Below the pieces are notes generated by a model that was not told the origin of the DNA, searched no databases, and saw nothing but the letters and a program-made list of their open reading frames with translations. The translations under genes and the position numbers were made by a program. Of a stretch of 64,000 nucleotides of DNA, positions 9,502 through 20,164 are shown piece after piece. Positions within the stretch are counted from its first letter, which is position 1, and the number at the start of each line of letters is the position of its first letter. The DNA is from Anthostomella pinea (lineage: Eukaryota > Ascomycota > Sordariomycetes > Xylariales > Xylariaceae). The stretch lies in contig CAUWAG010000018.1 of NCBI GenBank assembly GCA_963556695.1, forward strand, positions 2,294,001 through 2,358,000. The letters run 5' to 3'.

Positions 9502-11235
9502 CTAAATTACGATACCTCTCTTCGACCAGCCATTCCGGCCTTTCCAGGCCCAGAGAATCATAAGTATTCCGAGCCAGATGGTAACAGTCATGGCCCAGAA
9601 TGTTGAAGAGTAGCACTGCTTGCCATAGCAGAAGACGTCGTCATCCTCGATCCCATCTGTCAGAGACGGCGAGTTATTGGCACCCGCTTGGTAGACAGCC
9701 GAGTAGATGAGACCCCACATCACAGACCCGATGGCTGGTGTGAGAGCAAGTATGCCGAAATTCGTGCCGAAGTTCTCGACTCCCCAGATCATGGTAACAA
9801 TGATGGGAGTGAGGCTGAACACTGCACCATAGCCAGCTCCGATAGAGCCGGACACGATCCAGAATTGCCCTCCGTGCGCCTGTAACGCTCCCGTTGCCAA
9901 CACCAGTGTTCCGATTGAGAGTATGAGCGCGGCAGCGATAAACAGGGCAACGCGTGAAACCGAGAGTTTCTGTCGCAGGAGCGGAATGGGGGACGGAGCA
10001 CCAATCTGGATGTACTGACTTTGCGGACTCGGCGACAAGAAGTCGCTTAGCGACGCTGCCACTAAGCGAGCAACAGTGCTGACAGTTGCCATAATAGAGA
10101 CGTGAGTTGCCGCCGATGTGGCACTCGACTTGGTGTCCGGCGAGTACAAGGTGCCAATAACAGTCCCGAGGTTATTGATGAATGCCTCGCCTGGTCCGAT
10201 GATGAGCCAGAAGCCGATGGCGAAATACCACATCGTAGGATCACTCAAGAATCTTCGCGTCTCGGCGTTCAGTAGCCAGGCCTTCTTTAGCCTGGCATAC
10301 ACATCATCCGTCTCATCGTCTCTTTCCGGGTCAAGAATACCCGCGTGCTCGTCGTCCTCAGCAGCCGGGCCGACAGTACCGTAGTTGCGCTCGGATCTGC
10401 GGCGAAAGATCTCGCTACCTTCTAGCAGCCCACTACGTTCGAGCTCTTCCACGGCTCCATCAATGAGGTCCTGCTCATCCACAATGCGTAAAGTGAAAGT
10501 GCCGAGGAGTCCGACAACGGCCAGCAGAATAGAAAGAAACAAGAAAAAATGGAACACATCCACGTCACCCTTGCGCCCGTCCGGTTGTCGCTCGTAAAGG
10601 ATACGGCTTCCGACTTGACTCAGAACCATACCGCTCAACCCGAAAGAAGCGATCGGTGCCACAAGCATCAGACCGCGATATCTGCCCTTACCAAAATTCT
10701 TGGCGCAGGTTGTGATTGCGCTCAGATACAGACACGACGTACCAACCCCAATGGCCACAAAGGCGAAGACCATAGGTGGAAACGTCGTGTATCCCTTCCC
10801 ACCGGCGCTGAAATGTTCTACACCCTTCTGGTATAGGCCCGCAGCCAAGCCATAACCACCTCCGAGTAGTAGCGCGGAAACGAATGACAGCGGCCCTGGC
10901 CCGACGCGATCGCACATGTATCCGACGACCGGGACTGGTAGGTACATGGATATCGACATGGCACTGGCGATCCCGTTGATTTGGAATTGGGTGTAGTGCA
11001 GCCGTGACTGGAAGAGGTGGCCATATAGGGAGAAGACGGTGATGGAGCCGGCGCCGAGGGCAGCTAAGATGGCGGATACGAAGGCAACGGAGCGGAGGGC
11101 GAGAGTCTTGCGCCGCAGCTTCGGATTCGGGAACGCATCGCTGATAGAGCTTCGCGAGCTAAGAGGGCCCAAGGTCGAGGAAGAGGGTGAGCGCAGAAGG
11201 GGCGCCAGGGCTCGGTCGGATGAATGATTCGTCAT
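9502..11235 (-). CDS. mch1: Mch1-like MFS transporter (577 aa)
   Basis: The single-exon frame has a polar N-tail, then KLRRKTLALRSVAFVSAILA at TM1. The ITVFSLYGHLFQSRLHYTQF block and YMCDRVGPGPLSF in the TM2-3 loop are typical of the yeast Mch1 / nodulin-like branch of the MFS. A long acidic central loop (LDPERDDETDDVYARLKKAW) separates the two six-helix halves. After it, FAIGFWLIIGPGEAFINNLG and VSIMATVSTVARLVAASLSD fit TM7-8. The length is normal for fungal Mch1 proteins. Yeast Mch1 is a vacuolar-membrane protein named for monocarboxylate transporters, but its substrate is not established. The start at 11235 is the first ATG and gives a serine-rich tail as in relatives. Confidence 0.85.
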   Translation of the reverse strand: MTNHSSDRALAPLLRSPSSSTLGPLSSRSSISDAFPNPKLRRKTLALRSVAFVSAILAALGAGSITVFSLYGHLFQSRLHYTQFQINGIASAMSISMYLPVPVVGYMCDRVGPGPLSFVSALLLGGGYGLAAGLYQKGVEHFSAGGKGYTTFPPMVFAFVAIGVGTSCLYLSAITTCAKNFGKGRYRGLMLVAPIASFGLSGMVLSQVGSRILYERQPDGRKGDVDVFHFFLFLSILLAVVGLLGTFTLRIVDEQDLIDGAVEELERSGLLEGSEIFRRRSERNYGTVGPAAEDDEHAGILDPERDDETDDVYARLKKAWLLNAETRRFLSDPTMWYFAIGFWLIIGPGEAFINNLGTVIGTLYSPDTKSSATSAATHVSIMATVSTVARLVAASLSDFLSPSPQSQYIQIGAPSPIPLLRQKLSVSRVALFIAAALILSIGTLVLATGALQAHGGQFWIVSGSIGAGYGAVFSLTPIIVTMIWGVENFGTNFGILALTPAIGSVMWGLIYSAVYQAGANNSPSLTDGIEDDDVFCYGKQCYSSTFWAMTVTIWLGILMILWAWKGRNGWSKRGIVI

Positions 11236-11749
11236 GGCTGAGGTGCGCGAGGACGGATGGCAACTGTGGTTGCGCCTTCGATGGTCAGGGTGTATGGATA
11301 TCTATATATTGAACAGAAACAGCAATATTACGACCATCAGACAGAGAAGGGAAAGTCTCGGCAAAGGGAGGAGGTATAATAGGTATAATACACAGCAGGA
11401 GGATGTAAATACTTTAGGTAGAAGGGTGCAGGTGACGATTTCAAGTTCAGCTCCTGCTCGGGGCCGGGCCGAGGGACACAGCTCAAAGCTCCAGTGGGGT
11501 GACAGGCTGCAGCATGCAGGTGGCCTGTGCACGCCCCACCCACTGGCCGGGGGTGGGGCGCATTAGGTAAGCATGAAAGCGCTCTCCGGTCGTTACCTCC
11601 CGGACTGGTCAGTAACTTACACTGAACCCTCATGAGTCTCCGTACGCCACCACTGGTCATCCGGAATCTTACTAACATGTGCGTACGGAGACCCGTACCT
11701 GTTCTGGGAGCCAGCCCTGGCCGCATTCATCGTCAACAACACTAGAACC
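11236..11749. other. Intergenic region between divergent genes, with hairpin repeat
   Basis: The region has a CTATATATTG stretch near 11300 serving the Mch1-like gene and no coding signal. Its right half contains a copy of the recurring intergenic motif (11635-11646) and an inverted copy at 11681-11692. Confidence 0.6.
11621..11692. repeat. Repeat copy with 12-bp inverted stem
   Basis: GTCTCCGTACGC (11637-11648) and its exact reverse complement (11681-11692) flank a 32-nt loop. The 28 bp from 11621 recur at 56153-56180 with two mismatches. Confidence 0.75.
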
Positions 11750-13229
11750 ATGGAACGCGACTGGGTCGAGTGTCTGGCAGAACTGCGCCAATTCGCCTCT
11801 TCCCTTACACCTGCGGAAGCCCGTTACCTGAAGATGATTCTGCGAACATCCGGCAAACCCGACATCATCTACGAACTACCCGTGGAAATCGTCGCGCATA
11901 TCACAACATACCTGAAAGCCAAGGACCTTGCATTTTGTCTGGCTGTGTCGACTGGTTGGCGCGATAAACTGCTATCCGATGTCATCATCGATCGTTTCAC
12001 GCGCCGCTGGCCTTGCTTGAGGCAGAGCCACGCAACAAAGGCCGACTTTCTTGCCATGCTTAGCAGTATATTATGGGGATCACATGGGCACAAAACGGCT
12101 CACCGTCGTGCTGGAGCCACGCGGCTTTTCCCCTGGGATAATGACACCTTCTACGAGCCTGCTACTGAAGTACGCCACATCGGTCAAAGTAAAAGTGACG
12201 GGATGTGCAATACCCCTGAGGGGAGGAGTCCATCTACCTTCTACCATGAGGGCAAGCTAGCGGTATGTACAAACAAGCATGGTATTGGATTATAGACTCA
12301 CTCACAGCAATGTTCACTAACCCGGTGCAGTGGCTCGCAAGTGATGACACTCTTGTTGTGCTTGACGATTTCAAGCTGAGGACGCGAAGGTTATTCACTG
12401 TGCCAACAGGTCTTCTTTCTGGACCGCGTGTATGGCCCATGGGGCTTGGGTCGGAACTGCTCGTTGGCAGTGTAGGGAACCTTCTGTATGGGGCCTTCAA
12501 GTCTGCCTTGGACGTCGAGCAATCAACTAATGACATAGGGTTGCTTGGGACCATGTGACCAACCAGTATCAGGAGAAGAAACTTCCTGCACAAGCAAAGC
12601 GATGCGCCATCCAGGGACGCAACGTCGCTATCGTCCTCTTCGGGGGAGGTGTTATGCTCTGGACCTTTGGAGGAAAGCTCTTGGAGCTCACAACATCGCC
12701 TGTGCTCTCCCATCTAGCTCTGATCTTCGACGAGGAGGCGACTAAAGCCTGGAAAACCAACCTTCATGTCTTTATCCATCCTCGCGATGATAGCACGCTG
12801 TTTTTGGCGTCTGGCTACCCAATCACTGGCGATCAACATCCTCATCCTGCCGTCCGACGAACGCTTCACGAATTCAAGAACGCGGACTATATCCAGACAA
12901 CCTCGTTCGAAGGCCGCCGCTGGCCGCACGTGGCTGAAGCCCCACTCGATATCCGTCTCGTGACGAACGAAACTCATATGATCGACTTCGGACTACTCGA
13001 GGACGACGAAGGACATGGACGCCTGCGTGGCGTCATCTTTGACCTCTATCGCCGGAGATTCTCCACCATCTCCGATGGCACCTCTGAGAATGAAGAGGAC
13101 TGGCGTCACATAACCTGGAACTGCTCCTTTAAAGAGGGGGAGGAATTGCGCTCTGACCTGGACTATAGAGTGACATTGCACGATCACGGATACCAGGTAA
13201 TAAGCTTGCAACCCGGGGTCACGCTCTAG
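11750..13229 (+). CDS. F-box domain protein (452 aa, three exons)
   Basis: Exons 11750..12262, 12331..12485 and 12539..13229 join to 453 codons. The introns (68 and 53 nt) have GTATGT/GTATGG donors and CAG/TAG acceptors with CTAAC or CTAAT branch sequence. The F-box lies at about residues 42-85: IYELPVEIVAHITTYLKAKD, then CLAVSTGWRDKLLSD. The body has the short beta-strand and Trp-rich repeats seen in fungal F-box proteins with a propeller-like C-half (DDTLVVLDDFKLRTRRLF; VAWDHVTNQY; VMLWTFGGKL), which may bind the ubiquitylation target. The joined WDHV motif across intron 2 supports that splice. No signal peptide. It is convergent with the DUF6604 gene, 282 bp apart. Confidence 0.8.
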
Positions 13230-13511
13230 CGTCATAAGCAGGAGGATCGAGTGGTTACACTTATAGGATGTAAGGATTGTTCCGGGCAAGTGGGTGGTTA
13301 AACTACTGGCAGTGGCATAACCAGTGATTTGCTGGTAATTTCAGTCAATTGTAGCTGACATAATTGCTTGTGCCAGATGCAGCATGCGATTACAATCTCA
13401 ACCACTCGCCACCGCGGGGCCCGATCACTTCGTCATCCCCTTGTACACATAGGCATCATGGAGCTTCAATCATCCACACAATCCCGCAACCCTACAGTGG
13501 TTGCCAGCGCT

Positions 13512-16073
13512 TCAAGCGGCAGGAATGCCCGTCACAAGCGAGGCCATGGCAGTAGGTCCCAGAACCTCTTCCAAGCCGAACCAATAACCAAAACTCTCAT
13601 CCGCATCCCGGTCGCGCAGGTCGTCTCCGCTGCCCATCAGCACCTTCACCTGCGCCTTGTTCTTGCAGAAAGTCCGCAGCTCACGGCACGCCGCATCGCC
13701 ATTCTTCTTGAGGTAGGCGCTCATCACGTCCCGGCAGCTCACCACGATACGGCTTACTACCTGGCTACCGCGGCCGCTCGCCAATCCCAGTTGCTGGCCG
13801 CTCATTGCTGAACCTCGGGCGACGTGGTGGACGAGGATGACAATGTTGGAGATCATGGACTCGTCCGGCATGTAGCCCGCGGTGAAGTACTGAGAGAATT
13901 TGTGGTGCTCCTTGTCCCTGATGAGGCGGAGTAACTCGACCGCGCGCTTGTGCATGCCGAAGTAGTTGAAGAGGATGACCGGTTCCTCCTCGGACAGCTT
14001 GCTCTTGATGAGGGCCAGCAATTGCAGCGGCCCGATGTTATGCGTGTTGGACCATTTGCGCCCAAGAAGCTGTTGCGGCTTGGCCGACAGTACCAACTCC
14101 TTCGCTGCCTTCTTCCCTTTTTTTGGCTTGCCTGTCTTCGCCGTGGCCTCGGCGGACAGTTCATCGAGCAGCTTCTCCACGCTGGCATGGGAGATGACCC
14201 TAGAGCTGTCGCCCGACATGTAGAGCGGCCGAAAAAGGTTGGCGACCTTGGTGGTAGGCTGCAGGGCTCGCGCGTTCTGGCTGCCATCCGTGTCTGGACG
14301 GTGGAATGCGCCACCTCTGTGTCGGGAGTTGCAGGCGAACCGCGCGGCCGAGGATATTCCCGTCGCGATCTCGAGCCTATTGAGGGACTGAGAAGCATCC
14401 TTCGGCCTGTCGCCGACGAAGATGCGGCTTTCGCTGTGTATCTTGATGAACACTTCGATGTCAGGCCAGACCAGTTTCGGACCACCCGGTACCTGTTGTG
14501 CCAAGTTGTACAAGAAAGCCAGCTGCTGTACATCGTACCATTGGGTAACCAATCCCTGGCCCACAGTCTGCATGCGTAGGTTGAGGTGCATCATCAGAGT
14601 ACCGGAGAGAACAGGGTTACGCGAGAACAAGAGATGGTCCGGGTGTTCAGACAAATCGTGAGAAATTTCTTGCGCGGCCGCTCGACGGATCGGTTGCAAA
14701 GAGTCTTGCTCGATGAATGTACTAACGCAATCACGAATACGTTTGATTTCTTCATCGCCCTCCTTAGGCCAGAACCGGGGCTGCGGGTGTGTCTTGGAAA
14801 GCTTCCAAAAGTCTTCGATGACCCTGGCAATTCGTAGGCCGGACATTCGCAGATCGTCAAAAGCACTTAGTCGACTTCTTCTCATGATGTGGTATGTATC
14901 GAGAAGGATCTGGGCAGCGAAACACAGCCACAAGCTGACCTGTTTATCGCGTGCAAACTCGACGAACCCACGTGTGATCTCGTCTTTGACGGGTATAGGC
15001 ACATTGAACATCTCAACAACACAGAATCCGGGGAGCAGCTCCAGGAGAATGAGCTTGTCTTCGTTGAACTTCTCCGGGGCGTTCATGTTCGCACGGTCGG
15101 CCTGGGGGTCGTAGGTGCCGAAGCATCCAGGCAGAGTGTCCTTCTGCATGACGGGCACAAAGCTGTTCAATAAAGTTGCCGTAGGAACGTAAGCCCAATC
15201 GGCAACATCCGCCATCTTCTCGTTGAAAGTCATGCCCAGCTCTGTGGAAGGTGGTTCGATGACTCCGCGAGCCAGGCACGCATTCTCATACAGGAGCTCT
15301 TGCAGCGACATTTGGCCGCCGGGCAGTTCGTGGGGCCATCTGTCGACAACTTCGTTTATCAAATCTCGAGCCAGTTGTAGGGCATTGTCGGTGACGACCG
15401 AAGCAGTCATGAGGTCGATCTTCAGATCTCGATACTCGGTCCAGGTCTGCGAGATGAATGCCCTCCAGTTCTCCAAATCGTGGAACAAACAAAGCAGGCG
15501 GAAATAAGCTTCCGAGAGGTGGGCATCGCGTCCTTCCTCTGTGTTTTCTTCTTCCACGACCTCCACCTTGACGATATCCTTGGAAGTCGCAGCTGCGATA
15601 GACTCGGGAATATCTTCAGCCTCCTCGACAGTAAGCGCGGCGAATCTGTTCAGCCATGCCTGTGCATCGGTTGGAGGTGGTTGCTTCCCGTCCTTCTTCT
15701 CCTTGGAGGTTTTCCACTCGAGAAGCTCGCAGATCTCTTCCAGTACTAGAACAAAGTGTGCATGTCTTCTGTTGGAAGCTACATCTCCCTTTCCAAGGTA
15801 ATGAGAGGTGACATCATTCCTCAACTTGATGGCGCGCCTGGCTCGGGCCAAGACAGAGGCAGGGACGTCGATGGCAGATTTGGCGACGGCCTTCCCATGG
15901 GCCAGAAGCTGGCTGACGGTAGTGGCGTACTTGTTGTCCGCAGCTGCTGAGAGCTCGACATTGGAACCGGGGTCCTGTGGGCTTCTCTTGGCAACATTGA
16001 CCAACCACGTGGCAAACCAATCTGTATCGTCCTTGTATTGCTTGTAGCTGTCTCTTAGGAAGCCCGGAAGCAT
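13512..16073 (-). CDS. Large DUF6604-domain protein (853 aa)
   Basis: The intronless frame begins MLPGFLRDSYKQYKDDTDWF, which is how the fungal DUF6604 domain usually starts; this domain covers roughly the first 270 residues and includes ATWLVNVAKR and an acidic EEENTEEGRDAHLSE segment. The rest is mostly helical, with a Lys-rich stretch (KTGKPKKGKKAAKE) and a conserved-looking block LFNYFGMHKRAVELLRLIRD followed by NIVILVHHVARGS near the C-terminus. No enzyme motif is visible. The frame is open 66 codons further upstream, but the only start there is GTG and the extension is Cys-rich and unlike the family, so I use the ATG at 16073. DUF6604 proteins are widespread in Pezizomycotina and their role is not known to me. 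Confidence 0.75.
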   Translation of the reverse strand: MLPGFLRDSYKQYKDDTDWFATWLVNVAKRSPQDPGSNVELSAAADNKYATTVSQLLAHGKAVAKSAIDVPASVLARARRAIKLRNDVTSHYLGKGDVASNRRHAHFVLVLEEICELLEWKTSKEKKDGKQPPPTDAQAWLNRFAALTVEEAEDIPESIAAATSKDIVKVEVVEEENTEEGRDAHLSEAYFRLLCLFHDLENWRAFISQTWTEYRDLKIDLMTASVVTDNALQLARDLINEVVDRWPHELPGGQMSLQELLYENACLARGVIEPPSTELGMTFNEKMADVADWAYVPTATLLNSFVPVMQKDTLPGCFGTYDPQADRANMNAPEKFNEDKLILLELLPGFCVVEMFNVPIPVKDEITRGFVEFARDKQVSLWLCFAAQILLDTYHIMRRSRLSAFDDLRMSGLRIARVIEDFWKLSKTHPQPRFWPKEGDEEIKRIRDCVSTFIEQDSLQPIRRAAAQEISHDLSEHPDHLLFSRNPVLSGTLMMHLNLRMQTVGQGLVTQWYDVQQLAFLYNLAQQVPGGPKLVWPDIEVFIKIHSESRIFVGDRPKDASQSLNRLEIATGISSAARFACNSRHRGGAFHRPDTDGSQNARALQPTTKVANLFRPLYMSGDSSRVISHASVEKLLDELSAEATAKTGKPKKGKKAAKELVLSAKPQQLLGRKWSNTHNIGPLQLLALIKSKLSEEEPVILFNYFGMHKRAVELLRLIRDKEHHKFSQYFTAGYMPDESMISNIVILVHHVARGSAMSGQQLGLASGRGSQVVSRIVVSCRDVMSAYLKKNGDAACRELRTFCKNKAQVKVLMGSGDDLRDRDADESFGYWFGLEEVLGPTAMASLVTGIPAA

Positions 16074-16719
16074 GATGAAAAGCCCAACTGGGCGTCGCTC
16101 AAACAGATGGTTCTCAAGCTCAATGAGGGCAGGGAAGGCGGCACCGCAATGGTGACCGGGGATTGCTTGACTCCTTGAATACTTTAGGCACTTTGGACCG
16201 CCGGACGCTTTGAGACAATCTGTACACCGCGGCTTTGGTCTGGCTAGAGGGTCATGACTCACCGCGGGCACAGGTCGTGTTCAAGGTTGTTTTGGTTGAA
16301 GAACGGCTCGCAAACGACTTGAAAAGGCCGGCCTGTTTGTCTGTTTGGTGGAGTGATGGTAGGTGCACACATTTGCGCTGCCACCTGCCAAGCAGCTAGA
16401 GGCAAGTGCCAAAAGTACTGGCACCTGTTACGACATCGACTTCATGAGCATCATCGTCTCTTGACGAGACAGTGGAATGCATCCGCATCTATGGACTGTT
16501 GTTGCGCCTGGTCCGGACTCCGAATTAGGCCTACTCGAATATGTCGGGTTTTCAGCTGAGGAACTTGGCACGCACACAACCAGAACAAAACTCAAATACA
16601 ACCTTTTTCAGCTTCCTTTTGGTCCTCCAACAGTGCAACAGCTCGTCGACAAGTGTCCCAAGCGTGTGATATCGCGAGTACTTCTCTACTTCTCAATTGA
16701 CCGTGGATAGGTAAACAAA
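16074..16719. other. Intergenic, divergent promoters
   Basis: It lies between the starts of the DUF6604 and beta-helix genes. The minus-strand frame continues through 16271 without ATG. A GTGAGT donor-like site sits at its end, so a 5' UTR intron is possible. Nothing else is seen. Confidence 0.5.
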
Positions 16720-17733
16720 ATGCATCTACGCAGGAATTGGGCGACGTTATGTTGCGTGCTGGCGCTTGAGCCGGTGCTGGTCCCAGCCACCACGCTGTAC
16801 ATGTCGCCCAGCGGCAGCGACAGCAATACCGGTGGCAGCGCGACGAAAGCCCTGATGACGCTCCAAGGGGTGCTTGACAGGGTCAAGGCCGCCCAGCCCG
16901 TCGACGCGGTGAACATCGTCGTGGCCGAAGGCACTTTTCTCAGCCAGTCGGTCACCTGGACTTACTTCAACGGCGAGCCCATCACCTTCGCGCCGCCCGC
17001 AGGTGCCAAAACCAAGCCGGTGTTCGATGGCGAGGGCGCCGGACTGACTTGGTTCACGGTGGGCGACAGCGCCGACGCCGCCGTGCCCACCAATCTGCAT
17101 TTCGTCGGGCTCGCCGTGACCAACTACTGGCTGGGCCTGGACCTGGGGCGCGACAAGGCGGCAGGCAACAGCCACAACGAGGTTCGCGGCATGCTGTTCG
17201 AGCGCGTCGGCGCCTTCTACACCCACGGGCTCCCGAGCCCCAAGGGCTACGCCGCGCTGCGACTGCGCCAGTCCAGCAACAACACCATCACCGGCAACCG
17301 CTTCCACGGCGTCAAGAACTCCGACGCCGCCGACAGCGACAGCGACGGCAAGGACGAGGACCTGACAAGTTACATCCACGCCGTTTACGCGGCGCATCAG
17401 TCGAGCGGCAACGTCATCGCGGACAACGAGTTCAACCAGGTCACCGGCGACGCGGTGCGCACGCGCGACGGCTCCGACGACAACCTGATCGAGGGGAACC
17501 GCTTCGTCGCGGCGGGCAAGTACTCGGCCTACTCGGACTGGATCGACGACACCGGTGATGAGTGCCCCTCGCACGGCAATCGCTTCCTGGACAACGTGGT
17601 GGGTGACGGCTACCTCGGTCCTTTCAAGGCTGGTTTTGTCACGCATGTGTATGGCCCAGACGACCGCTGCTCGGATGGGAATGGGGGTGCATTGCCGCCG
17701 CGCATCATCGAAAGTGGTACGGTGCTGCAGTGA
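16720..17733 (+). CDS. Secreted right-handed parallel beta-helix protein (337 aa)
   Basis: The intronless frame has a signal peptide (roughly residues 1-24, core TLCCVLALEPVLVPA). It then opens as many DUF1565-type beta-helix proteins do (TLYMSPSGSDSNTGG, then a VNIVVAEGTF strand). Asn-rich turns of a pectate-lyase-like solenoid follow: SSNNTITGNRFHG (about 187-199), SSGNVIADNEF, SDDNLIEGNRFVAAG and SHGNRFLDNVVGD. Such folds usually bind or cleave polysaccharides, but I cannot place catalytic residues. Third codon positions are almost all G or C, well above several neighbours. That, the lack of introns and the bacterial look of the repeats leave horizontal origin open. The stop codon is followed at once by a P450 fragment. 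Confidence 0.75.
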   Translation: MHLRRNWATLCCVLALEPVLVPATTLYMSPSGSDSNTGGSATKALMTLQGVLDRVKAAQPVDAVNIVVAEGTFLSQSVTWTYFNGEPITFAPPAGAKTKPVFDGEGAGLTWFTVGDSADAAVPTNLHFVGLAVTNYWLGLDLGRDKAAGNSHNEVRGMLFERVGAFYTHGLPSPKGYAALRLRQSSNNTITGNRFHGVKNSDAADSDSDGKDEDLTSYIHAVYAAHQSSGNVIADNEFNQVTGDAVRTRDGSDDNLIEGNRFVAAGKYSAYSDWIDDTGDECPSHGNRFLDNVVGDGYLGPFKAGFVTHVYGPDDRCSDGNGGALPPRIIESGTVLQ

Positions 17734-17939
17734 CTCCAGTCTTTCGCGCGGGATCCCGGATCTGTCTGGGCATCCACCTCGCGCGTATGGAGCTGCGGAT
17801 AGCAGCCGTCATGTTCTTCAGGGAGTGTCGCGGCGCGAGGCTCGCGGAGACCATGGACGACTGGGTGATGGCGATGGAGAACCGGTTTCTGGTTGCCTCT
17901 AGGGGCCATCGTTGCGAGGTTACGCTCTGCGCTGAGTAG
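17734..17939 (+). pseudogene. Cytochrome P450 C-terminal fragment
   Basis: Directly after the beta-helix stop codon, a frame reads FRAGSRICLGIHLARMELR, the heme-ligand loop and L helix of a fungal P450 (Cys is the axial ligand; the usual FGxGxRxCxG has R for the first G). The L helix continues with MFFRECRGARLAET, and the protein ends with GHRCEVTLCAE. About 65 residues remain of a normal 500. No upstream P450 exon is found, because the adjoining upstream sequence encodes the beta-helix protein. It is a truncated relic joined by a rearrangement rather than a gene. Confidence 0.8.
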
Positions 17940-19992
17940 CTAGCCGCCTCTGCATCGCGAGGTCGTAAGGGGCGGAAGCTTTTGCATGTGAGAATGTCAG
18001 AAAGAAAGGAGGTGCTCTACAAATGGTGGTCGCAGGGTGCGGAGGTGTGCACTGCGGTAAGGGGTATGCTGACGCCTCGTCGAGGCTCCGTGATCACCGG
18101 CCGTGTACATCTAGACCTGGGCTCGGCAGTTGATGCAGACTGCAAATGCATGCAGGAACTATAGTTGCTGGTTGGTATGCGATCCCCCTTGCTGCTCTTC
18201 CTCGGTTCGACTGACCTTAGCCTTGCCTTACAGCCGTCGGACTAAACGTCGTATTTTGCACTGGCTGTGCTGCCTGGACTCCACGTATACTAGACGATTT
18301 GATATGGGAATTACCTCCCCTTCCTGGAGCTTGTTCTCGTAATCGTCACCAGAGGAATTCACATATACATGTGTACGTAAGTTGCGGCGGGCTCGCCGAG
18401 AACTCATCTGGGCTTGGATACCAGTCTTTTCTCCCTACTCAGATCATGTCCAGCACGCTCGAGGGAAATGGTATCAAACTGAAACTGACCGATCGGCGAT
18501 CCATCCTCACGAGTTAGACCAAATACAGGTCACAGATGCGAATAAAAATCTCTCAACGAGGGGTTGCACGCCCCAAACCCTTTCACGGCTAGCGAGGTTG
18601 AGCCTATATTCTTCGGAGCTTTTAGAATACCGGAGAGTATTACAGGTCTTCGCAGAGAGACAGGAGATCTCACGCCCAGCCCAGACACGACAGCATGCGA
18701 ACTCGATGCCTAGTTGAGCAAGTTAAGAGCGGAAGCCGCTCCGTCACATCAAAAGTAGGTGTAAGAATTCTTGGAGAGCTCCCATCGGGGTATAACGACC
18801 GCGATATCGATGACTGTTCAACCTCGATGAAGAGTCCGATCGAAGGCTCGGGTTCGCAGCCTCTACAGGCTGACTCCACGAAAGGCCCGACGAATACCAC
18901 CTGCAGAAGGAGATATCTGTGCCTGCCGGACCCCTTGTCCACTGACAGGTTGGCACGGTTGGGGAAACCCGGGAGACCCCCTGTTTACCCCGCCAGACGA
19001 TGGCCGACATCCTGACATCCCGCCAGAACAAGCAGGTACTATTCCTGGAGGTCATCGTGGACCCATCCAACTGTCGATTTCTGTGCGGTACCGGATGGTT
19101 TTCCGGGGCAATGTGATAGTGCCATCGACTGCATCTGCTCTCAGATATCAGCCTTCAACGGTTGTGTAGACGTTCCGCGAGCTGTTCTCGCGAATAAGAT
19201 GCCACCAGACTAAGTCGCTGTGAGCTTTGATCGATCGACATCCCCTTCTTCCAGGTGCGTGCCTGACGACGAGTCGCCCAGTGAAGGAGCCGAGGCAGTA
19301 TTGCCGCCGACCCCAACCCCGCTCAGCCTAGCAGCCACGCAGCCAGGCCTCCAGGCCTCCAGGCATAGAGATGGAGATTTCTTCACACCCTCAGAGCCAG
19401 CAATCTGGCATTAGTTCGCCGTTGGAGCATCCGACCGGTCAGTCATTTCGCGAATGCGTATATTTCTGGTCGCGGAGAAAAGTCTCCCAGAGTTGTCATT
19501 GCATAAACTTATGTGTGGGGAGCCTCGGCTCGTGCCAGCGCCGCCGCCAATATGCCAGGCTAGCCCAGGCACAGGACGCGGCAGCAAATGGGAAAGGCAG
19601 ATATTTATCGTTGGCGCCCATTGCTGCCCACCGTGCCACCCATATGCATATGTAGCGGGTTGGGGGTTGCATCACTCCACATTCCGATGATGACTTCCCC
19701 GTGGGGAAACCTGGGGGAGGTCGCTTCTCGCAAGACTGTCTTTCGGAGACAGGCTTCGCTTTGGGCAAGTGGTACGCTGCTTGGAATGGTCATCTGGTGT
19801 CCCCAAATCCACCCTTGTGCTTCCCTCGCTCCGACAGTCAGCTGGGCGGTTCGATCTTGGAGGGCAAAAAGCTCGAAAGCAAAGACGCAACGGACAAGAT
19901 GGACACGGGAAAGACTGACTCGCATAGTGTCTCGGGCGTGAGGAAATTCATTGGGTGGAGGAGACAGCTCCGCGCGAGGACTAGCTGGTCGG
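17940..19992. other. Intergenic, no gene seen
   Basis: About 2 kb between the P450 relic and the carboxylesterase promoter. Short open frames on both strands lack motifs, and no long repeat was noticed. Confidence 0.5.
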
Positions 19993-20001
19993 ATTATATA
20001 G
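19993..20001 (+). promoter_or_regulatory. TATA box of the carboxylesterase gene
   Basis: ATTATATAG lies about 165 bp upstream of the ATG at 20165 and is followed by a pyrimidine-rich leader, a typical strong fungal promoter layout. Confidence 0.5.
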
Positions 20002-20164
20002 CCCGACATGCCACCCTCCTCATCTAAGTCTGGAAGGAGGTAGGTTACTCCCAGCTCACCCTCTCGACACTGTCTCAGTCAACGAAGACGGTAATAGTCT
20101 TCGAGGCTCCCCTCTCGTTTTCTACTCTGCTTCGGCTTCAGTCTCCTGTTCCCTCAGCTCCATC

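Noticed and set aside
16074..16271. N-terminal extension of the DUF6604 frame with a Cys-rich segment
   Set aside because: No ATG in it, and the family domain begins at the ATG at 16073.
16747..17646. 299-codon minus-strand frame opposite the beta-helix gene
   Set aside because: Shadow of a GC3-rich gene; composition is Val/Ala/Gly/Arg filler with no motif.
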